Shown piece by piece: positions 8,639 through 17,643 of a DNA stretch of 64,000 bases. The position numbers and the translations under genes are program-made. Source of the stretch: Bdellovibrionales bacterium (GTDB taxonomy: Bacteria; Bdellovibrionota; Bdellovibrionia; Bdellovibrionales; JAMPXM01). Under the pieces are notes generated by a model that worked only from the letters and a program-made list of their open reading frames with translations, was not told the DNA's origin and made no database searches. The DNA is taken from contig JADJOF010000004.1 of assembly GCA_016713885.1 (NCBI GenBank), forward strand, positions 248,001 to 312,000, given 5' to 3'. The first letter of the stretch is position 1; each line of letters opens with the position of its first letter.

Positions 8639-9230
8639 GGAGATCGCGCGCTACGGACTCGGCGACACGCTCAAGGTCCGATGTCTGCCCATTGTTCCAA
8701 ATCACGATATCGGATCCAGCGAGCTTCATGCTGAGCTCGGCCTGTTTTCCGATTCGCTGATACGCCTCAACCGAAGAGATATGGTTCCTCGCAATTAAGC
8801 GCTGCACTTGAACGTCAGGACGAACGGCAACGCAAACGATCTTATCAAAGAGTCCCTGCATTTCCTTTTCAAAAAGAAGGGGCACCTCATATACCGCAAC
8901 TCCGTACCCCTTGCGACTCAGCTCCTTGCGCAACTCATCAGCCCTCTCGCGAACCTGCGGATGAAGGATCTGCTCCAAGGCACGAAGCTTTGCGCCAGTT
9001 GAATCGGCAAACACTATCTCGCCAAGACGCTGACGATCGATGCCACCATTTTTCGCCCGTACGGAGCGCCCGAAGAGCTCAATGACCCGCGCGACCGCCT
9101 CTGACCCCGGTTGCAGAACTTCATGTGCCAACACGTCGGCCGACACAACGGGAATTCCCATGCGGACAAAAACTCTCGCCACGCTCGACTTACCACTTGC
9201 GATACCGCCGGTCAGACCAATCCAAAGCAT
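8610..9230 (-). CDS. coaE: Dephospho-CoA kinase
   Basis: A 206-residue enzyme catalyses the last step of coenzyme A synthesis, ATP-dependent 3'-phosphorylation of dephospho-CoA in the cytoplasm. The P-loop GLTGGIASGKSSVA is at residues 5-18. The adenine/CoA-binding ADVLAHEVLQPG follows, then the family block LHPQVRERADEL and YEVPLLFEK. Length fits the family (about 200). It is convergent with the exported protein gene ending at 8638 and divergent from the kinase gene downstream. Confidence 0.95.
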   Translation of the reverse strand: MLWIGLTGGIASGKSSVARVFVRMGIPVVSADVLAHEVLQPGSEAVARVIELFGRSVRAKNGGIDRQRLGEIVFADSTGAKLRALEQILHPQVRERADELRKELSRKGYGVAVYEVPLLFEKEMQGLFDKIVCVAVRPDVQVQRLIARNHISSVEAYQRIGKQAELSMKLAGSDIVIWNNGQTSDLERVAESVARDLLTNSKRRQG

Positions 9231-9353
9231 AGGCTCAATCTAACCTGTTGCTCCGAATCGGAACACCAGGACCTAGCGAATGGTCCAGGAACGGTCCGGT
9301 TCACCAATGACAAGCCCGTAATTCTCAAGGGTTATCGCCCGTTAACCGATGAA

Positions 9354-11471
9354 TTGATCGTGGATCCTTCGAAATTTGAGACCTTCGGAAAGTATGTGCT
9401 TCTTGAGAAGCTCGCCATGGGCGGGATGGCCGAAGTGTATCTGTCTCGAAGTATCGGCCACGGTGGCGTAGGAAAGTTTGTCGCAATCAAACGCATCCTC
9501 CCGCAGTTTTCCGAACAGCCTGAGTTCGTCGACATGTTTAAAGACGAAGCTTCAATTGCAATCAATCTCCAGCACTCAAACATCGTCACCATCAACGAGT
9601 TTGGTATGGAGAAGAATCAGTTCTTCATCGCCATGGACTTCGTCAATGGACGAAACCTCAAACAGATTCTAACCAAGGCCAAACAGGCCAATCGCGCGCT
9701 TGAAATTGAGCACATCGTCTACATTTGTAAAGAAGTCGCAGCGGGTCTTGATCACGCTCACCGCTGCTTGAACCCAGCGACAGCCAAGCCACTCAATATC
9801 ATTCATCGCGATATGTCTCCGCACAACGTTATGCTGAGCTTTGATGGCGAAATCAAAGTCGTCGACTTCGGCATCGCGAAGGCCGAGACACAAATCGAAT
9901 CAACGCGAGCGGGCACGCTCAAAGGCAAATTCGGCTATATGTCTCCCGAGCAAGCCGATGCCCAAGAGGTCGATCAGCGCACCGACGTGTTCTCTCTTGG
10001 CATTATTCTATGGGAACTTCTCGCCAACGACCGGCTCTTTGTCGGCAAAAATGAAATCGAGATTCTGCGCAAGATTAAAGAGTGCAATATTCAGCCACTC
10101 CGCAAGCTCAACGCCAATATTCCGCCGGAGCTTGAGAAGATTGTCTCCAAAGCACTCGCCAAAGATCGCAATCTTCGCTATCGCAACGCTGAAGACTTCC
10201 ATCGCGATTTACATCGCTTTTTGAATCTCAAGTACCCTGACTTCTCGAAGGGCGACTTTGCAAAGTTTCTGAAAGATCTTTTCTCTAAAGAGATCGAGGA
10301 AACCCATCGCAAGCTTCTCGACTACGCAAAAACTGACTTTTCTGCGTTGATGCGACCAAAGAAAACACCATACCAGGGTGCAGCCGACAAGATTGCCCCA
10401 TACGGCAACATGGACAGCACTCCGAACTCAATTGCGTCGACGCAAAAGAGCATCACCGCCCATCCCAATAATCCAGGCGCCAAACTTGAAAAACAGCTTA
10501 AGCGACGGCCCGCTCCGCGCCCCAAAAAGGAAGCGGCACCAGCCAATGCGCCGAGCGCAGAAGAGGCACCGCCAACAACTTCACCTTTTGAAGTTCGCGA
10601 AGGCGTCAAAGAGAACATTATCGAGGCAAAGAATCCGAATGAAACACGCGGGGACTCCGGCCTTAAAATCGATCAACCGCAGAAGCGTGGCGCCAATCCA
10701 TACGGAGCGGCGGGCAACTACAACACGGCCTATAGCGCAACAGGAAGTCCTGGTGGAACTCCCCCCGGAACCTATGCGGGAACGCGTTCTCGGCTCGAAA
10801 ATAGTTCCTACCACCGAAAGTCATCCAACACGGCCGGCGTTGTCGCGATTTTGATGGTGGCCGGTGTGTTCCTCGGTGGCGGCATTTGGTATTTCACAAA
10901 TCCGGACAAGGCCAATGTGTTGGTCGGCAAGCTCATCGCAGGCCAGGCGGAGCAAGCGTCGACGGGAACCGCCAAAACAGCTCCTGAACCATTGCCGATC
11001 GAAATAGGCCCAAAGAAAGTCATGGTGCCGATCACCTCAACTCCGCCCGGGGCCGAGATTTTGATCAATGGTCGCTCATCAGGCGAGCTCACACCTGCGA
11101 CTCTCAGTCTCGCCGACGGTGAAGAGATCGCCCTCACCCTGCGACTCCAAGGGTACTTGAAGTATGACGAGCAAGTGCGAATTCAAGCCGGTCGTATTGT
11201 GACGGCCGCTCTGCGTGCCGATCGAAAGGCGTACCTTGATATTGCGGTTATGGGCACTGGTGAAATCTCGATCGATGGTCGAGTCGTGGCGCAAAGCGGT
11301 CCCGCGAATGGCGTTGTCATTCCTGCCGATCAAGACGTCACAATTCGAGTTTTTGATCCACTGACCAAGGCCACCGACGAGGTGCGCGTCCGTGTTGCAG
11401 AGAATACAACACGTCGGATCACCCTGATTCCCCGTGCAAATATTCGCGGTCCTGGCCCGGCCGGTCGATAA
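9354..11471 (+). CDS. Membrane Ser/Thr protein kinase with C-terminal PEGA-like repeats
   Basis: This is a Hanks-type kinase. The glycine loop LAMGGMAEVYLSRS is followed by VAIKRI, the catalytic HRDMSPHNVM, DFGIAKA, and activation-segment GYMSPEQA. A disordered Pro/Ala linker of about 150 residues follows, then one transmembrane helix (VVAILMVAGVFLGGGIWYF). A periplasmic part holds two PEGA-like beta modules (TSTPPGAEILINGRSSGELTP and YLDIAVMGTGEISIDG). It probably senses an envelope signal and phosphorylates cytoplasmic targets. The start is uncertain: no ATG fits, and TTG 9354 or GTG 9360 just before the kinase domain are the best choices because upstream starts would run through coaE. Confidence 0.85.
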   Translation: MIVDPSKFETFGKYVLLEKLAMGGMAEVYLSRSIGHGGVGKFVAIKRILPQFSEQPEFVDMFKDEASIAINLQHSNIVTINEFGMEKNQFFIAMDFVNGRNLKQILTKAKQANRALEIEHIVYICKEVAAGLDHAHRCLNPATAKPLNIIHRDMSPHNVMLSFDGEIKVVDFGIAKAETQIESTRAGTLKGKFGYMSPEQADAQEVDQRTDVFSLGIILWELLANDRLFVGKNEIEILRKIKECNIQPLRKLNANIPPELEKIVSKALAKDRNLRYRNAEDFHRDLHRFLNLKYPDFSKGDFAKFLKDLFSKEIEETHRKLLDYAKTDFSALMRPKKTPYQGAADKIAPYGNMDSTPNSIASTQKSITAHPNNPGAKLEKQLKRRPAPRPKKEAAPANAPSAEEAPPTTSPFEVREGVKENIIEAKNPNETRGDSGLKIDQPQKRGANPYGAAGNYNTAYSATGSPGGTPPGTYAGTRSRLENSSYHRKSSNTAGVVAILMVAGVFLGGGIWYFTNPDKANVLVGKLIAGQAEQASTGTAKTAPEPLPIEIGPKKVMVPITSTPPGAEILINGRSSGELTPATLSLADGEEIALTLRLQGYLKYDEQVRIQAGRIVTAALRADRKAYLDIAVMGTGEISIDGRVVAQSGPANGVVIPADQDVTIRVFDPLTKATDEVRVRVAENTTRRITLIPRANIRGPGPAGR

Positions 11472-11519
11472 CTCTTTCATCGCAGTGACATTTTTCGATT
11501 TTTTTGAGACAGTGTCGCC

Positions 11520-13286
11520 ATGGCTGACACCGTCGTAAAACGACTTATCGAAACCGCTCGCCGACACCCCCACTCCACAGCACTTCGCTTCAAACAAGGA
11601 AGCCAGTGGAATGAACTGACATGGAGCGACTACCTCACTCTCGTACAGCAATTGGCCGCAGGCCTCCAGGCCTCGGGCATACGCAAAGGCGATCGCGTCG
11701 CCATTCTCGCTCATACATGCGTTGAATGGGCAGCGCTTGATCTCGCCATCCTTGGTCTTGGTGCCGTCACCGTTCCTGTGTACCCATCTTCAACACCTGA
11801 AGACGTCGGCTATATTCTGCACGACTCGCATGCCAAAGCGTTGATTGCCGACAATGCCAAGATTCTCTCGCGCTTACCCAAAGATCCAAATCTTCGCTCG
11901 CCCGAACTCCTCATCTCGATTGATGCCGAGAAGAGCAAAGAGTTCCTGACTCTCGACACGATCCAAAGTCGCGGCGCCGAAGCTCTTAAAGTTTCGCCTG
12001 CTCTGTATGAACTATCCGTTGAAGAGGTCCGCGTCGACGATGTCGCGACCTTGATTTACACCTCCGGCACCACAGGGCGGCCGCGCGGTGTTGTTCATAC
12101 ACACGTACAAGCGATGAGCGAAGTCACCGAGGCATTCCCACTCATGGGAGTAAACTCAAACGACACGCTTTTGACTTTTTTGCCCTTCGCTCACGTACTG
12201 GGTCGCATCGAGATCTGGGGCCACGCGGTTATCGGCTACACCATGGCCTTTGCCGAGTCGATCGATCGACTTAAAAATAATCTGGTCGAGGTCAAGCCGA
12301 CGATCATGATTGCCGTGCCTCGCATTTTTGAAAAAATCCACGCTGGCATTCAAGCTCAAGCCGACATCTCGCCACTTCGCCGTAAAGCCTTCGATCTTGC
12401 ACTCGCTGTCGGCAGAGAAGTCAGTCTCTGCAAGCAACAGAAAAAAGCGATTCCACTCGATGTCGCTCTTCAGTACGCGATCGCCCGCAAACTCGTCTTT
12501 GACACGATCAAAGAAAAGCTCGGCGGACGCTTGCGATTCTCGGTCTGCGGTGGCGCTCCTCTCAGTCGCGAGATCGCCGAGTTCTTTCATGCTGCCGGCA
12601 TTCTCATTCTTGAAGGCTACGGCCTCACCGAAACAACGGCCGCTGTTTGCGTGAACACACCTTTTGACTACGCCTTTGGTACCGTCGGAAAGCCCATTGG
12701 CGACGTCAAAGTTCGCATCGCCGACGATGGCGAAGTGCTGATCAAATCAAAAAAGGTGATGCGCGAGTATCTGAACGATAAAGCCGCAACCGATGCTGTT
12801 CTTATCGATGGTTGGTTTCACACCGGTGATATCGGCGAGTTCGACGATGCCGGCCACTTGAAAATCACCGATCGCAAAAAAGACCTGATTAAGACTGCCG
12901 GCGGCAAATACGTGGCACCACAACGCATCGAAGGCCTCGTTAAGCTTTCGCCATTTGTTTCAAACGTCCACATTCATGGAGATCAGCGAAAGTACGTCGT
13001 GGCTCTGCTCACGATGTCGCACGATCACCTCGGACGCTGGGCAAAGGATCAGGCGATCACTTACTCTGCACCTGAGGAGCTTGCAGATCACCCAAAAGTG
13101 AAAGACCTCTATCGCCGCGCGATTGCCGACGCCAATTCACAGCTCGCTTCGTTTGAGACGATCAAGAACTTCGCGATTCTTGGCGCCGACTTCACCATCG
13201 AGTCAGGCGAACTCACACCCTCTCTCAAAGTAAAACGCAAAGTCGTCGACGAGCGCTACAAAACGCTGATCGATTCGCTTTATTAG
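11520..13286 (+). CDS. Long-chain acyl-CoA synthetase (AMP-forming)
   Basis: A 588-residue member of the ANL adenylate-forming superfamily, closest to FadD15/FAA1-type ligases. It shows the P-loop TLIYTSGTTGRPRGVVHTH at about residue 180, GYGLTETTA, the AMP-binding GWFHTGDIGEFDDAGHLKITD, and the hinge/catalytic lysine region DRKKDLIKTAGGKYVAPQ. It activates fatty acids to acyl-CoA with ATP at the cytoplasmic membrane. It starts 48 bp after the kinase gene on the same strand and may share its transcript. It ends with TAG, which shows that TAG is used as a normal stop in this genome. Confidence 0.9.
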   Translation: MADTVVKRLIETARRHPHSTALRFKQGSQWNELTWSDYLTLVQQLAAGLQASGIRKGDRVAILAHTCVEWAALDLAILGLGAVTVPVYPSSTPEDVGYILHDSHAKALIADNAKILSRLPKDPNLRSPELLISIDAEKSKEFLTLDTIQSRGAEALKVSPALYELSVEEVRVDDVATLIYTSGTTGRPRGVVHTHVQAMSEVTEAFPLMGVNSNDTLLTFLPFAHVLGRIEIWGHAVIGYTMAFAESIDRLKNNLVEVKPTIMIAVPRIFEKIHAGIQAQADISPLRRKAFDLALAVGREVSLCKQQKKAIPLDVALQYAIARKLVFDTIKEKLGGRLRFSVCGGAPLSREIAEFFHAAGILILEGYGLTETTAAVCVNTPFDYAFGTVGKPIGDVKVRIADDGEVLIKSKKVMREYLNDKAATDAVLIDGWFHTGDIGEFDDAGHLKITDRKKDLIKTAGGKYVAPQRIEGLVKLSPFVSNVHIHGDQRKYVVALLTMSHDHLGRWAKDQAITYSAPEELADHPKVKDLYRRAIADANSQLASFETIKNFAILGADFTIESGELTPSLKVKRKVVDERYKTLIDSLY

Positions 13287-13429
13287 GCTTGAGGCTTAGG
13301 CTCGCCCCGCGAGCATCGAGAGTTGATATCCTGATGACACGTTCGCTTAACCAGTGATAGCTTAGGTATCGCGTTAGCTCCGCTTTTTTTGTTAAACAAT
13401 CTTATCGCCTTATTAACAGGGGTCTACAG

Positions 13430-14266
13430 ATGAACTATGGACTAGCGATCACTCTCCTCTTAGTTGCGAGAGTCGCGTTTGCCGCGCCCTGTGTTATTGG
13501 GCCAGTTGTCCGTGCCAATCTTCCCGATGGTACGATGTTTAGTTGCAATGAAGTGACTGAGTTTTTAAGGAAGACAAAGTCGTTTCATGCAAAACCCACA
13601 ATGGAAAAGCCATACTACTGTCTGATGTACGATTCAGATCTTAAGCTCATTCCTTTTGAAGATCTTGAGGAGCTAAGCGTCGGTTTCTTTGTCGGAAGAG
13701 GAGACATTCTTGCCGATAGGGAACAAATGGATATTGGGAGATATACTGAGTCAAAAACAGATTCAGAATTGAATTGTGAGGGTCGTCACAGCTCCTATTG
13801 TGAATACCAAGTATTTATGAGTCGGAAAAATGATAAACTTCGCGTGGCGAAGTGGGATTTTGTAAAGTCTGCGAAGAATTTAAGAAAACTCAGTGGATAC
13901 TGCGGCGAGAACAGTGATTCTCTTAAACACCTCTCTAAACTAGAAGAATTGACAATGATTTACTGTCATTTTGAAAAACCGCCGACTCTCAAAGACCTCC
14001 GAAATTTGAAAGCGCTGAGACTTCAAAGTTACAGCCTCAAGTCGTTCCCATTAGAATACCTGTCGGAATTAACAAATCTCGAAGAATTAGATCTCACAAG
14101 CAACCCCATTCAAAGTTTGCCACCTGGTTTTTTTAAGGGTCTGACAAAACTAAAGTCAGTTGAGATCAGAGATACCCATCTCTCAAAGAGCGAGAAAGCT
14201 CGAATCAAATCCGAACTTATCGAGATAGCGCCAAGGTTGCAAAAGGCAGGCGCAATTAAAATGTAA
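13430..14266 (+). CDS. Secreted leucine-rich-repeat protein
   Basis: ATG 13430 follows AGGGG at about 8 bp. A signal peptide (to VAFAAPC) is followed by a variable N-terminal region with six or more cysteines. About four leucine-rich repeats follow (LSKLEELTMIYCHF, LRNLKALRLQSYSL, LTNLEELDLTSNPIQSLP, LTKLKSVEIRDTHL). The protein is 278 residues. LRR proteins usually bind other proteins; in a predator, prey-surface or self-protection roles are possible but not shown. The gene is visibly more AT-rich than its neighbours, as is the 143-bp gap in front of it, which suggests acquisition by transfer. Confidence 0.7.
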   Translation: MNYGLAITLLLVARVAFAAPCVIGPVVRANLPDGTMFSCNEVTEFLRKTKSFHAKPTMEKPYYCLMYDSDLKLIPFEDLEELSVGFFVGRGDILADREQMDIGRYTESKTDSELNCEGRHSSYCEYQVFMSRKNDKLRVAKWDFVKSAKNLRKLSGYCGENSDSLKHLSKLEELTMIYCHFEKPPTLKDLRNLKALRLQSYSLKSFPLEYLSELTNLEELDLTSNPIQSLPPGFFKGLTKLKSVEIRDTHLSKSEKARIKSELIEIAPRLQKAGAIKM

Positions 14267-14279
14267 ATGGAGGCTGCCA

Positions 14280-14552
14280 ATGAAGCTGATCCTGTGCGGA
14301 TCTATCACGGTGCTGAGCGCCGTAGTTCACGCGTCTGAATGCCGGAAATGCGATTGCCTGACGAGAGACTCGCAAGAGTTGATCGCGCGCGCTTGTGAAA
14401 GCAGCATCAATGTGACGAGCTTGCGGGTCGAGTGCGTTGCTTCAGCTCGGTTAGTCGCCACAATTGAATTCTGCAAACGTCAGTACGGAAGCGCTCAAGC
14501 GAGAGTCGATTGCGTAAAGAAAATCGACCAAATCGCCCCCGTCCCTCTTTGA
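14280..14552 (+). CDS. Small secreted cysteine-rich protein
   Basis: A 90-residue product has a signal peptide (to about VVHAS) and eight cysteines beyond the leader (ECRKCDCL, ACES, ECVA, FCKR, DCVK), suggesting a disulfide-stabilised periplasmic or extracellular fold. ATG 14280 is preceded by GGAGG. It follows the LRR gene by 13 bp, so the two probably form a small operon. No family is recognised. Confidence 0.55.
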   Translation: MKLILCGSITVLSAVVHASECRKCDCLTRDSQELIARACESSINVTSLRVECVASARLVATIEFCKRQYGSAQARVDCVKKIDQIAPVPL

Positions 14553-14669
14553 TTGAGATGGGTGATTGCGCCTTCAACCCCTTGCTTTCTGACCGCATGA
14601 CGAACAGCGTGTCAATGCTACTCTGACACCTGTTTCCGGCCAGGCTTCCACAAAGGCGATAGTTTATAA

Positions 14670-15428
14670 ATGGCGAAGCGACGTGGGGACATGAACTACA
14701 AAACATGGGATGAATTCTGGGCCAAGTTCCTTCAGGTCACTTTTCATCTACAAAATCCTGAACGCTGGCCATCGCGTGAGCGACGTGCACAGTGGTGTTT
14801 GAGTCATCTTGGGGCTGATCGTGGCGCAAAAATTCTGAATGTTGGCTGCGGCGATGGGGTGCTCGATATTTGTCTATCTCGCCTAAGCATGCATGTGACA
14901 GCGGTCGATCGCAATCCGAGTGTGCTCGCGCATGCCAAAAGCGAAGATGATACGAAGACGGTCAATTTCGTTCTGTCCGATCTTCGTAAGCTAAACCTAC
15001 CATCGGGAAGCTTTCAGTCAGCCTTGTTTTTGGAATGCTCCGGTTTGGTGGACAAAGAGCAAGACCTGCAGCTGTTCCGAAATATCTACGAATGGTTAGC
15101 ACCGGGTGGAAAGTTCATCGTCGATTGTCCTCTGTATGATGAGTTGTCTGGATCCTGGTCAAAAGTATTTCCGGAAGGAGAATTGACCTTCCATCACACA
15201 TTCGATCCAGAGACGCGGATGTTTCGGATTGAACCCTCATTTAAAGAAACTACGGGTCAGGTTTTTGGTCTGATGGACCCGATTCGCGATAATCTGCCGG
15301 GTCTGTCACGTTACTATTATCCGAAAGCTGAAATCAGTTCGATGCTGAAATCTGTCGGATTCTCGGTCAAGATCGCCGAACCGCACTATTACGGGGAAAA
15401 ATATTTTGCGATTCTTGCCACTAAATGA
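14670..15428 (+). CDS. SAM-dependent methyltransferase (class I)
   Basis: A 252-residue enzyme with a Rossmann methyltransferase core: motif I ILNVGCGDGVLDICLS at about residue 55, the acidic motif II AVDRNPSVLAHAK, motif post-II FVLSDLRKLNLP, and motif IV ALFLECSGLVD. The C-terminal half has the beta-hairpin layout of small-molecule methyltransferases. The substrate cannot be told. Start 14670 is preceded by AAAGGCG at rather long spacing; ATG 14691 is an alternative. It is a single gene, with no obvious operon partner. Confidence 0.75.
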   Translation: MAKRRGDMNYKTWDEFWAKFLQVTFHLQNPERWPSRERRAQWCLSHLGADRGAKILNVGCGDGVLDICLSRLSMHVTAVDRNPSVLAHAKSEDDTKTVNFVLSDLRKLNLPSGSFQSALFLECSGLVDKEQDLQLFRNIYEWLAPGGKFIVDCPLYDELSGSWSKVFPEGELTFHHTFDPETRMFRIEPSFKETTGQVFGLMDPIRDNLPGLSRYYYPKAEISSMLKSVGFSVKIAEPHYYGEKYFAILATK

Positions 15429-15999
15429 GGTGCTAAGACTTACCATCACTACACGAGTGCCTACATCGCCTGCCAAATGATCGAAAAGGGCATTTCCAGC
15501 GAGGCCGTGAAGCTAGCGTTCCTACACGCGACACCTTGCGCAGACGGTGAGGTCGGAGAAGCGTGTAAAAATGCAAAAAAATATCTGAAGACGTACGAGA
15601 TCGATTTTCGATGGACCGAAAGACAGCACCGAGTCGGGGCTGAGTTCGCTGTCCAGCACTGCAAACAGGCGCAGAAAAAACGCGATGAGCAAGTCGCAGA
15701 GTCCTTGTCTGCAAATGCGGCTCCGTCATTGGTACAATCGGATTGGCTCACCTCGAGTCTGTTACGTCGATGTTGGTGGCTCAATGCAAAAATGAGTTTG
15801 GTCGATCGAGCACGACATCTGATCAGAAAGTCCCAGCAAAGAGCACTTAGTAAAGCCACTCCGTTTGAGAACCAACCATTCGTTGCAGTAGCTTTACGCG
15901 GATGTCGAGCGAGGCCACGCTCTCAGTTCGCGCTTGCGACAGCGACCGTCGAAAATGCACTGACTTTCGGATCAATATGCGATCGAGAGCATTCCTTTT
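15429..15999 (+). other. 571-bp region with only a doubtful reading frame
   Basis: No gene is convincing here. Directly after the methyltransferase stop, the same frame stays open from 15429, with an ATG at 15477, and reads a helical cysteine-containing stretch (TYHHYTSAYIACQMIEKG; CADGEVGEACKNAKKYLK; VQHCKQAQKKRDEQ) to about 15690. It then becomes low-complexity and arginine-rich and overlaps the RAYT-like gene. The first 85 residues could be the remnant of a small exported protein. There is no ribosome-binding site before 15477. Confidence 0.3.
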
Positions 16000-16542
16000 G
16001 TGGGCCGCTTAATATCGACCAAACCTTTGCAAAGTTCTGCATTTGGCGGCGATCTCCTCAAGAATTCGAACGCAAAGACAAAGCGGCCGTTCTCACCACG
16101 AGCCGCCATTCACGTGGTGTTGCGAACACGCAACGCATTTTCGCTTTTAAAGCGCGGTCGGCGGGCACGAATCGCGCAGATCGTTGAATCGCATGCCAAA
16201 CGCCACCTCGTTCATATCCATCGGTTTGCAAACGCAGGCAGTCATCTGCACGTCCTCATTGAGTGCCGGGATCGCACGCGATTTCGGAATTTTCTGAGAG
16301 CCGTGAGCGGCGCCATTGCGCTACTCGTGAAGCTTGAAGAGAAGCAGACTCAAACTGAGAGCTTCTGGCTACAACGGCCCTGGACTCGCTTGGTCGCCGC
16401 CAGCGGACGGGCGTTTGTGAACGTGTGGCGATATGTGGATCTTAATGAAGTGGAGTGTAGCGCCTGGGGCATCACGCGAGCCGAGGCGCGAGCCATTCAA
16501 TATGGTGACCTCGGCCCGCCGAAACCATGGCTCACGTTTTAG
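16000..16542 (+). CDS. RAYT-like Y1/HUH transposase family protein
   Basis: A 180-residue protein of the REP-associated tyrosine transposase-like family (IS200/IS605-related HUH nucleases). Visible blocks are AFGGDLLKNSNAK, the strand AIHVVLRTRNA, the HUH motif in FANAGSHLHVLIE, and a tyrosine in WRYVDLNEVE at the usual catalytic position. The start is a GTG at 16000; no upstream ATG fits. A related gene lies at 51736-52275. No REP palindromes or IS ends were seen nearby, so this looks like a resident single gene. It is convergent with the hydrolase gene 29 bp away. Confidence 0.7.
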   Translation: MGRLISTKPLQSSAFGGDLLKNSNAKTKRPFSPRAAIHVVLRTRNAFSLLKRGRRARIAQIVESHAKRHLVHIHRFANAGSHLHVLIECRDRTRFRNFLRAVSGAIALLVKLEEKQTQTESFWLQRPWTRLVAASGRAFVNVWRYVDLNEVECSAWGITRAEARAIQYGDLGPPKPWLTF

Positions 16543-16571
16543 ATCGAGTTTCTTATGTGAACGCCAGCAGC

Positions 16572-17573
16572 CTACCGCCCGCGCATCGCTTTGAGAATCG
16601 CGACGGCCGCGGCCTTTGGTTTAAGACCGATCACGTGATGCTCGCTTCCGGCGACAACGGTAACTTTGACTGGATTTGTCTGCTCAAAATGAGCGATCGC
16701 TTGATCCTGGCTCTGCCGACGCGCAGGCGCTTCTTCGCCAGCTAGAATAAAGTGACTGGTCACGTCTTTCGGTAACGCCACTTCTGTCAGATTAAACTCA
16801 TCGGCCGCACGAATCATTTCGATAAGGCCTGACTCGACGTCGGCCGCCACGACGCCTTCGGGAAAAGAATCGACCTTCAGGTGCTCGGCAACAAGCTTCG
16901 ATGCGACGGTGCGTGCACCCTGCTCACGCATTTGCGACATCCACATGCCACCAAACGGATTCCACGCAAACGCTGCTTCTGTCGCCTCCACCAAAACTGC
17001 AACTCCGGGAGCGGTCTCACCGGGAAACACGAGCGGCGAAACGAAAATGATATCGCGAATCTGATTCCGACCAGCAAAAACAGTGGCCGGTGCTGAGCCA
17101 TACGAAAAACCAACCGGCACAACCGGTCCGCGAACCGCAAGATGGCGAAGCAATGCTTCAGCTTGTTCCGCGTAGTCACCCAAAGATGCTCGCTCGGCTT
17201 CAACCTTCACCGCCGGCGCACCCGCCATTGAATCAAACTGCGAGCTATAGGTGAAAATCAAAACGCCTTCGCCGTCAGTGCGCGCCTGGAACTCCTTTTT
17301 AAACGGAACAAAGTCCGATGCGGGAACAAAGAGTCCGTTAAAGATGACGGCTGTGGGCTTTCCGTCTTGAGCAGGAATGTGTTCAAAATAAACGCGACGA
17401 CCCGAAACATCAAGGTGCCCTTTGACCGCAGCGGGCACCGGTTGCTCAGCTCGAAAGAGATCTCGACAGAGAGCACCCTTCGCGGCTGCCGCTTGCGCAC
17501 CAATCGGAGCAAAGACCATTAGGTTCAAAATGAGGAGAAGAACAGACATTTGAATATCGCGCATTCCCAGCAT
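16572..17573 (-). CDS. Exported alpha/beta hydrolase
   Basis: From ATG 17573 (17564 and 17549 are alternatives) the protein has a signal peptide to about GAQAAAA. It then has an alpha/beta-hydrolase fold of about 300 residues. The nucleophile elbow is VGFSYGSAP (serine at GxSxG). FNGLFVPASDF is the oxyanion region, and SEHHVIGLKP near the end holds the likely catalytic histidine. It is predicted periplasmic, acting on an ester or lipid of unknown identity. The mature N-terminus contains LCRDLF, a CxxLF motif also seen after the signal peptides of two proteins in the 46.3-48.7 kb operon. Confidence 0.7.
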   Translation of the reverse strand: MLGMRDIQMSVLLLILNLMVFAPIGAQAAAAKGALCRDLFRAEQPVPAAVKGHLDVSGRRVYFEHIPAQDGKPTAVIFNGLFVPASDFVPFKKEFQARTDGEGVLIFTYSSQFDSMAGAPAVKVEAERASLGDYAEQAEALLRHLAVRGPVVPVGFSYGSAPATVFAGRNQIRDIIFVSPLVFPGETAPGVAVLVEATEAAFAWNPFGGMWMSQMREQGARTVASKLVAEHLKVDSFPEGVVAADVESGLIEMIRAADEFNLTEVALPKDVTSHFILAGEEAPARRQSQDQAIAHFEQTNPVKVTVVAGSEHHVIGLKPKAAAVAILKAMRGR

Positions 17574-17643
17574 TTTCCGGTATTTCTCCCGTCGACTCCA
17601 GAGCAATCGACCAAGCACATCCACCCAGAAAGGCTTTCAAGTC

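Noticed and set aside
9111..9353. Start of the Ser/Thr kinase at TTG 9111
   Set aside because: It would run antisense through the start of coaE and adds a non-protein-like N-terminus; the kinase domain begins near 9390.
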